Assembly (NCBI GenBank): GCA_022722495.1 | Contig: JAIJLI010000036.1 | Location: 1 to 11,350, forward strand | Direction of reading: 5' to 3' | DNA: 11,350 nucleotides | From: Dialister sp. | GTDB lineage: Bacteria > Bacillota > Negativicutes > Veillonellales > Dialisteraceae | In this document: positions 7,373 through 11,350 of the stretch, one piece after another | Layout of the letters: each line of letters starts with the position of its first letter | How positions within the stretch are numbered: position 1 is the stretch's first letter | Program-made: the position numbers and the translations under genes | Notes under the pieces: generated by a model | Told to the model about the DNA's origin: nothing | The model's database searches: none | What the model saw: only the letters and a program-made list of their open reading frames with translations

Positions 7373-8974
7373 ATGCGTAAAAATTCTTTTATTCAAGGGG
7401 CAGTGATCTTGACCATTGCTGGGATCATTGTCAAATTCATCGGTGCTTTCAGCCGCATTTACCTCTCGCGCCTGCTCGGCGGGGAAGGGATCGGACTGTA
7501 TCAGATGGCATATCCGATCTATCTGCTCTGTCTTTCTGTTTCTTCTGCGGGCCTGCCGGTCGCGATATCCATCATGGTCGCAGAAAGAAATGCGGTGAAC
7601 GACTATTTCGGCGGACAGAAGGTCTTCCGTATTTCCATGATCGCACTCATCATGACGGGAGTCCTCTTCAGTGGACTGCTCTTCTTCGGCGCACAGTGGC
7701 TGGTCGATACCGGCATCGTGCGTGACCAGAGAGCGTACTGGTCGCTCTTGGCCCTCTCTCCGGCGGTTTTCTGCGCGACGCTGCTCGCGACGCTGCGCGG
7801 GTATTTCCAAGGGCTGCAGCTGATGACGCCGACGGCGGTTTCGCAGATCTTGGAACAGGTTGTCCGCGTGGTGACGATGATCGCTTTCGCGGTCATCCTC
7901 TTGCCGTATGGTCTGGAGTTCGGTGCTGCGGGCGCTACGCTGGGCGCAGCACCGGGTGCTTTTATGGGGATCCTTGTTCTGATCTGGTTCTATTACATGA
8001 CAAGAAACTGGCGCAAAGAGCTGGCCTCTGAGCAGGATACCTCTATCAAGCCGCAGAGTGCGATGTCGATCATCAAAAGACTGCTGGTCCTTGCCATTCC
8101 GGTTTCTCTGGCGAATATCATGCTGCCGATCGTTTCGAATATCGATCTGCTGATCGTGCCGCGTCGTCTGGAAGTGGCAGGATTTGCTGTCGAAGAAGCG
8201 ACGACACTCTTCGGCTATCTGACAGGCATGGCGACGGCGCTCGTCAATATGCCGACTATCGTGACGGCGTCTTTGGCGGCCAGTCTGGTGCCTGTCATTT
8301 CGGAAGCCATCGCTCAGAAGAAGGATGATGTCGTCATGACGCGTACGGACACGGCGATGCGTCTGGCCAATCTCATCACGATACCTGCTTTCATCGGGAT
8401 GTGTGTCATCGCGACTCCGATCTCCGATATGCTGTACGCGACCCGCGATGCCGGTCCGTGTATCGCCGTCATGAGCTTCGGCGTATTCCTGCTCGGTGTG
8501 CAGCAGGTCACGACAGGCGTGCTGCAGGGGATGGGTAAGACCGCGATCCCGTTCCTGAACATGGTTGTTTCGGCGTGTGTGAAGGTCTTCCTCTCCTGGA
8601 ATCTCACCGCCATCCCGGCGTGGGGCGTGCTCGGCGCAGCATGGGCGACGAATGCGGACTTCGGTGTGGCGGCTGTTCTGAATCTGATTTTCCTCTATAA
8701 ATACAGACGCTATACGATGGATATTCTCCATACCGTGAAGCTTTTCATCGCAGCAGGTATCATGGGCGCAGTCGTGCTCGGTGTGTATCATGCGGCGTTT
8801 ACCCTGATCCACAGCAATACCCTTTCGACACTCGCCTCCATTGCTGTCGGCGGCGTGGTCTACCTCGTAGCCATCGTCGTCATCCGTGCAGTAAAGCCGG
8901 AAGACGTACAGGGCGTGCCGAAGATCGGACCCAAGCTCGCAGCGATGGTTTCCCTCATGAGCTTTGGGAAGTAA
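7373..8974 (+). CDS. MOP-superfamily lipid-linked precursor flippase, SpoVB/YtgP/MurJ-like
   Basis: Polytopic membrane protein that probably moves an undecaprenyl-linked envelope precursor (lipid II or a polysaccharide unit) across the cytoplasmic membrane. It has 533 residues with about 14 hydrophobic segments spread over the whole length, as in the MviN/MATE-like fold. The N-terminus has SRIYLSRLLGGEGIG and LYQMAYPIYLL, followed by SSAGLPVAIS, the pattern of Firmicute SpoVB and YtgP proteins. The fourth segment region contains LRGYFQGLQLMTPTAVSQ, and the end has KIGPKLAAM. The start is supported by AAGGTG at 7363-7368, 4 bp upstream. The 166-bp gap after mfd holds a promoter candidate and nested inverted repeats, so it is probably its own unit. 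A strong terminator lies 45 bp downstream. Family membership is clear. Whether it flips lipid II (MurJ role) or another glycolipid is not decidable, so no symbol is given. The old label 'stage V sporulation protein B' would not prove sporulation. Confidence 0.9.
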   Translation: MRKNSFIQGAVILTIAGIIVKFIGAFSRIYLSRLLGGEGIGLYQMAYPIYLLCLSVSSAGLPVAISIMVAERNAVNDYFGGQKVFRISMIALIMTGVLFSGLLFFGAQWLVDTGIVRDQRAYWSLLALSPAVFCATLLATLRGYFQGLQLMTPTAVSQILEQVVRVVTMIAFAVILLPYGLEFGAAGATLGAAPGAFMGILVLIWFYYMTRNWRKELASEQDTSIKPQSAMSIIKRLLVLAIPVSLANIMLPIVSNIDLLIVPRRLEVAGFAVEEATTLFGYLTGMATALVNMPTIVTASLAASLVPVISEAIAQKKDDVVMTRTDTAMRLANLITIPAFIGMCVIATPISDMLYATRDAGPCIAVMSFGVFLLGVQQVTTGVLQGMGKTAIPFLNMVVSACVKVFLSWNLTAIPAWGVLGAAWATNADFGVAAVLNLIFLYKYRRYTMDILHTVKLFIAAGIMGAVVLGVYHAAFTLIHSNTLSTLASIAVGGVVYLVAIVVIRAVKPEDVQGVPKIGPKLAAMVSLMSFGK

Positions 8975-9019
8975 CCGGCAGCCGGGGATCAGCATTTCGC
9001 ATCCTGCTTTTTAGAAATC

Positions 9020-9064
9020 AAAAGACCATTGAGTATCGCATCGCGATACTCAATGGTCTTTTTT
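9020..9064. terminator. Bidirectional intrinsic terminator between the flippase gene and lexA
   Basis: A perfect 20-bp stem pairs 9020-9039 with 9043-9062 around the triloop ATC. On the + strand the stem runs into six T (9059-9064). On the - strand it ends in TTTT followed by GATTTC and another T-run. It lies between two convergent genes (flippase stop at 8974, lexA stop at 9143) and so can end both transcripts. The rest of the 8975-9142 gap shows nothing I can name. Confidence 0.93.
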
Positions 9065-9142
9065 ACGGAATAAAAGCCAATGATGAGGGGTGGCAAGCGG
9101 AATGAAGTGCCTCACGTCCGCCTTTCCCCGGTCACACGTGCA

Positions 9143-9769
9143 TCACATGTGGCGATAGAGACCGATGACCTTGCCGCGGATGATGACTTCTTTGGCAATG
9201 ATCGGCTGGTACTCATCATTTTCCGGCTGCAGACGGATGTGATCTTCCTCTTTGTAGAAGCGCTTGACGGTCGCATCTTCATTGCCAATGAGTGCGACTA
9301 CGATGTCGCCATCCTGCGCGTCATCCTGCTCGGAAACGATGAGGTAGTCGCCTTCATGGATGCCTGCATTGATCATGCTGTCGCCTCGAACGATGAGCAT
9401 GAAGCAGTTGTTATCCTTGCCGATGAGTTCGGCCGGCAGGGGATAGACGGACTCCGTGTGTTCATCTGCGGTGATCGGTTCGCCTGCACGGACGGCTCCG
9501 ACGAGCGGCATCGGGATCATCTTCTTGCGGCGCCAGGTATCGGCCACGACTTCGATCGCGCGCGAAGAGTCAGGATTTTTACGGATCGCGCCCTTAAGTT
9601 CCAGACGCTTCAGATAATTGTGCACGGTGGATGTCGAGCGCAGACCAACCGCCTCTCCGATCTCGCGGACAGTCGGGGGGAAGCCGCTGTCCCAGATCTT
9701 CTGACGGATAAATTCAAGGATCGATTTTTCGCGTGTGGTCAGTTCATTCGGATTGTTTTTTTTTCTCAT
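9143..9769 (-). CDS. lexA: SOS-response transcriptional repressor LexA
   Basis: Represses DNA-damage genes; RecA filaments on single-stranded DNA stimulate its self-cleavage. The 208-residue length is normal. The N-terminal winged helix-turn-helix (about 10-70) contains LTTREKSILEFI, SGFPPTVREIGEAVGLRS and STSTVHNYLKRLELKG. The C-terminal S24 peptidase domain (about 85-205) has the Ala95-Gly96 scissile pair in VRAGEPI, nucleophile S131 in RGDSMINAGIHEGD and general base K169 in ATVKRFY, so cleavage should work. The start ATG (complement of 9767-9769) has an AAAGGA ribosome site 7 nt upstream. Codons 2-5 contain an unbroken run of nine A. Upstream lies a promoter with a perfect TATAAT and a LexA-box-like dyad over its -35, suggesting autorepression. 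It is transcribed alone, convergent with the flippase gene and divergent from the phosphoglucomutase gene. Confidence 0.97.
   Translation of the reverse strand: MRKKNNPNELTTREKSILEFIRQKIWDSGFPPTVREIGEAVGLRSTSTVHNYLKRLELKGAIRKNPDSSRAIEVVADTWRRKKMIPMPLVGAVRAGEPITADEHTESVYPLPAELIGKDNNCFMLIVRGDSMINAGIHEGDYLIVSEQDDAQDGDIVVALIGNEDATVKRFYKEEDHIRLQPENDEYQPIIAKEVIIRGKVIGLYRHM
9756..9764 (-). repeat. A9 homopolymer just after the lexA start codon
   Basis: Nine T on the + strand read as nine A in lexA, spanning codons 2-5 (AGA AAA AAA AAC). Adding one A gives a stop at codon 9 and losing one gives a stop at codon 10. Any single slip therefore destroys the product. The tract is seen directly; slippage is untested. 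Confidence 0.95.
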
Positions 9770-9811
9770 GGGAAGGTCCTTTCTTTGATTTCTTGCTCTT
9801 AACTTGTCTCT

Positions 9812-9840
9812 ATTATACCTTATTCGAGAGAAAATAGAAA
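9812..9840 (-). promoter_or_regulatory. lexA promoter
   Basis: On the - strand, a perfect -10 TATAAT (complement of 9812-9817) has a 17-bp spacer to TTTCTA (complement of 9835-9840), a weak -35 with 3 of 6 matches. Transcription would begin near 9805, giving a leader of about 35 nt. The weak -35 is overlapped by the LexA-box-like dyad. Confidence 0.7.
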
Positions 9841-9849
9841 CATTTGTTT
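9838..9849. promoter_or_regulatory. Candidate LexA operator (SOS box) of lexA
   Basis: AAAC-ATTT-GTTT is an inverted repeat with a 4-bp centre. It matches 9 of 12 positions of the inner Bacillus SOS box core GAACATATGTTC, with AAAC/GTTT in place of GAAC/GTTC. It overlaps the -35 of the lexA promoter, the expected place for autorepression. The dyad is seen directly; LexA binding is inferred. Confidence 0.55.
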
Positions 9850-9897
9850 ATCAGAATCCTTGTTTGTAAAAAAAATACTGCATTCTTTTATAACAAA

Positions 9898-9929
9898 ACC
9901 AATGAGCGGCTTCTGCTATTTCCATTGGT
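9898..9929. repeat. Inverted repeat ACCAATG / CATTGGT at the phosphoglucomutase promoter
   Basis: ACCAATG (9898-9904) is the exact reverse complement of CATTGGT (9923-9929), with 18 nt between. The right arm covers most of the -35 candidate of the phosphoglucomutase promoter. It could be an operator, but a 7-bp match over this distance may be chance. Confidence 0.5.
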
Positions 9930-9949
9930 AATCCATTTCCGTATCCATT
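9921..9949 (+). repeat. Three direct TCCATT repeats at 11-12 bp spacing
   Basis: TCCATT occurs at 9921-9926, 9932-9937 and 9944-9949, close to one helical turn apart, filling the space between the -35 and -10 of the phosphoglucomutase promoter. The third copy ends on the first base of the -10. Such phasing is seen in activator or repressor sites, but no known regulator is assigned. Confidence 0.6.
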
Positions 9950-9954
9950 ATAAT
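9925..9954 (+). promoter_or_regulatory. Promoter of the phosphoglucomutase gene
   Basis: TTGGTA (9925-9930, 4 of 6 to consensus) is followed by an 18-bp spacer and a perfect TATAAT (9949-9954). Transcription would begin near 9961, about 38 nt before the start codon. The region between the lexA and phosphoglucomutase starts is AT-rich, as usual for a divergent control region. Confidence 0.65.
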
Positions 9955-9998
9955 AATGAAAATATGACTTCACCGATTTCTTATGAAGGAGGATACGA

Positions 9999-11350
9999 AT
10001 GAGCTATCAAGAAACATATAAAGACTGGCTGACGTGGGCGGATGAAGAGACGAAGGAAGAGCTCCTGCGCCTGACGGATGAAAAAGAGATCGAAGACCGT
10101 TTTTATAAGGATCTGGAATTTGGTACAGCCGGGTTGCGCGGTATCATGGGCGCGGGCACGAACCGCATGAATCGCTATACGGTCGCCAAAGCGACAAGAG
10201 GGCTTGCTGATTATCTGAAAAAGGAGCATCCGAAGACTTTTTCACAGGGCGTGGTCATTGCCTATGATTCCAGAAATCATTCCGCTGACTTTGCGAAGGA
10301 AGCCGCTCGTGTGCTGACATCGGCCGGGATCCCCGTCCGCATTTTCGAAGAACTCGAACCGATTCCTGTCCTTTCTTTTGCGGTCAAATATTTCCATGCC
10401 GCGGCCGGTGTGGTCGTGACAGCGAGCCACAATCCGGCAGAATACAATGGATACAAGGTCTATGGTGCCAATGGCGCGCAGCTGGTGCCGAAGGATGCAG
10501 ACGTCCTGACGGCTTATGTCGAGGCGGTGACAGATCTTTCGCATATCGAAGATGAGGGGAATGATGCCCTCATGAACTGGCTGGGACATAAAACTGTTAC
10601 CCGCTTTCTGACCGCGATCTTCCGGCAGTCCCTGTATCAGGGAAATCCGCCGCCGCTCTCCATCGTCTACACACCGCTTCACGGCAGCGGGGCAAAGCCC
10701 GTCCAGGGCATTCTGGCGGAAGCCGGTTTCAACGATGTGCATATCGTGAAGGAGCAGGAGCTGCCGGATGGCGACTTCCCGACCGTCTCTGCGCCAAATC
10801 CGGAGAATGAAGACGCTCTCTCGATGGGAATCGCCCTCGCCAAAGAAGTGGGCGCAGATATCGTCATCGGGACTGACCCGGACAGCGACCGCATCGGCAG
10901 CGCGGTACGAAAAGGGGAGGACTTTGTCCTGATTTCCGGAAATCAGATGGGCGCACTCCTGACATACTTCCTCTGCCTCACTCGAAAAGAGACGCTGACA
11001 CCGGCATCCACCATGGTAAAAACGGTCGTGACCGGTGAGCTTGGTGCAGAGATCGGACGCCGCTATGGCCTGAAGGTCGTAGAAACGCTGACCGGCTTCA
11101 AGTATATCGGAGAAAAGATCTCCCAGTGGGAAAAGGATCCCGCGCACGACTACTTCTTCGGCTATGAAGAAAGCTACGGCTACCTTGCCGGGACACACGC
11201 ACAGGATAAAGATGCGGTCGTTTCTGCCATGCTTATCTGTGAAATGGCGGCTTACTTCAAGAATGAGGGAAAGACGCTTTCCGATGTGCTCGATGAGCTC
11301 TATACCGACTTCGGCTACTACTACGACAAGACCACATCCTATACCTTGAA
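9999..11350 (+). CDS. pgcA: Alpha-phosphoglucomutase, PgcA type (3' end outside window)
   Basis: Interconverts glucose 1-phosphate and glucose 6-phosphate in the cytoplasm, supplying UDP-glucose for envelope glycopolymers and linking to glycogen or glycolysis. The frame opens at an ATG with a strong AAGGAGG (9986-9992), 6 bp upstream. It stays open to the window end: 450 codons of a family usually 570-585 long, so roughly 120 residues are missing. The N-terminus shows FYKDLEFGTAGLRGIMGAGTN. The phosphoserine loop is TASHNPAEYNGYK with S143. The metal loop is GTDPDSDR with D293, D295 and D297. The sugar-binding loop is GYEESYGY around 388-395, the form typical of the B. subtilis PgcA group. 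A phosphopentomutase or phosphomannomutase of the same superfamily is the main alternative; overall resemblance favours phosphoglucomutase. It is divergent from lexA and has its own promoter. Confidence 0.93.
   Translation, partial: MSYQETYKDWLTWADEETKEELLRLTDEKEIEDRFYKDLEFGTAGLRGIMGAGTNRMNRYTVAKATRGLADYLKKEHPKTFSQGVVIAYDSRNHSADFAKEAARVLTSAGIPVRIFEELEPIPVLSFAVKYFHAAAGVVVTASHNPAEYNGYKVYGANGAQLVPKDADVLTAYVEAVTDLSHIEDEGNDALMNWLGHKTVTRFLTAIFRQSLYQGNPPPLSIVYTPLHGSGAKPVQGILAEAGFNDVHIVKEQELPDGDFPTVSAPNPENEDALSMGIALAKEVGADIVIGTDPDSDRIGSAVRKGEDFVLISGNQMGALLTYFLCLTRKETLTPASTMVKTVVTGELGAEIGRRYGLKVVETLTGFKYIGEKISQWEKDPAHDYFFGYEESYGYLAGTHAQDKDAVVSAMLICEMAAYFKNEGKTLSDVLDELYTDFGYYYDKTTSYTL

Noticed and set aside
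7349..8995. Open frame of 548 codons on the - strand, longer than the flippase gene it overlaps.
   Set aside because: It is the antisense shadow of a membrane-protein gene: the translation is rich in His, Arg, Asp and Gln with no recognisable domain, while the + strand encodes a clear flippase with ribosome site and terminator.
9080..9802. Open frame of 240 codons on the + strand over lexA.
   Set aside because: Antisense shadow of lexA, whose motifs and catalytic residues are complete; the frame would also run through the lexA ribosome site.
10242..11198. Open frame of 318 codons on the - strand over the phosphoglucomutase gene.
   Set aside because: Shadow: the + strand frame is open from a strong ribosome site and carries all phosphoglucomutase motifs.
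1..11350. Search for mobile elements, CRISPR arrays, tRNA or rRNA genes, toxin-antitoxin pairs or defence genes.
   Set aside because: Nearly all of the window is filled by conserved housekeeping genes with short gaps; no repeats of array type, transposase motifs or RNA-gene folds were seen. I do not claim a new biological system here.

Overview
This is a compact, mostly housekeeping stretch of a bacterial chromosome of medium GC content. Seven of the eight protein genes lie on the + strand. The gene set and protein style point to the Firmicutes: FtsX followed by a PcsB/CwlO-like M23 hydrolase and an S41 C-terminal protease, a SpoVB/YtgP-type flippase, a LexA with Ala-Gly cleavage site, and a PgcA-type phosphoglucomutase. 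A Negativicutes (Veillonella/Dialister/Megasphaera-like) origin is my best guess from overall resemblance, but no rRNA or other decisive marker is present, so this is inference.

Layout. (1) Positions 1-2895: the 3' end of ftsX, then a secreted coiled-coil M23 (LytM) peptidoglycan hydrolase, then a membrane-anchored S41 protease. They are separated by 2 bp and overlapped by 4 bp, so they look like one cell-division and wall-remodelling operon, presumably with ftsE upstream. (2) Positions 2982-7206: folB, folK and mfd, joined by two 4-bp ATGA stop/start overlaps. This couples two folate-synthesis enzymes to the transcription-repair coupling factor. (3) Positions 7207-7372: an intergenic region with a promoter candidate and a dense set of nested inverted repeats, leading to a 533-residue MOP-superfamily flippase (7373-8974). 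(4) Positions 8975-9142: a long perfect hairpin with T-runs on both sides, a bidirectional terminator between the convergent flippase gene and lexA. (5) Positions 9143-9769 (- strand): lexA, with an A9 tract just after its start codon. (6) Positions 9770-9998: a divergent control region with a lexA promoter overlapped by a LexA-box-like dyad, and a separate promoter for (7) an alpha-phosphoglucomutase gene from 9999 that runs off the right end of the window.

Together the genes cover septal wall hydrolysis, envelope precursor flipping, sugar-phosphate supply for envelope polymers, folate synthesis, and DNA-damage response and repair (mfd and lexA). I found no mobile element, CRISPR array, tRNA, rRNA, phage gene or obvious novel system. 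The most interesting material is regulatory: the nested dyads before the flippase, the LexA-box-like site, the homopolymer in lexA, and the pairing of a wall hydrolase with a C-terminal protease.
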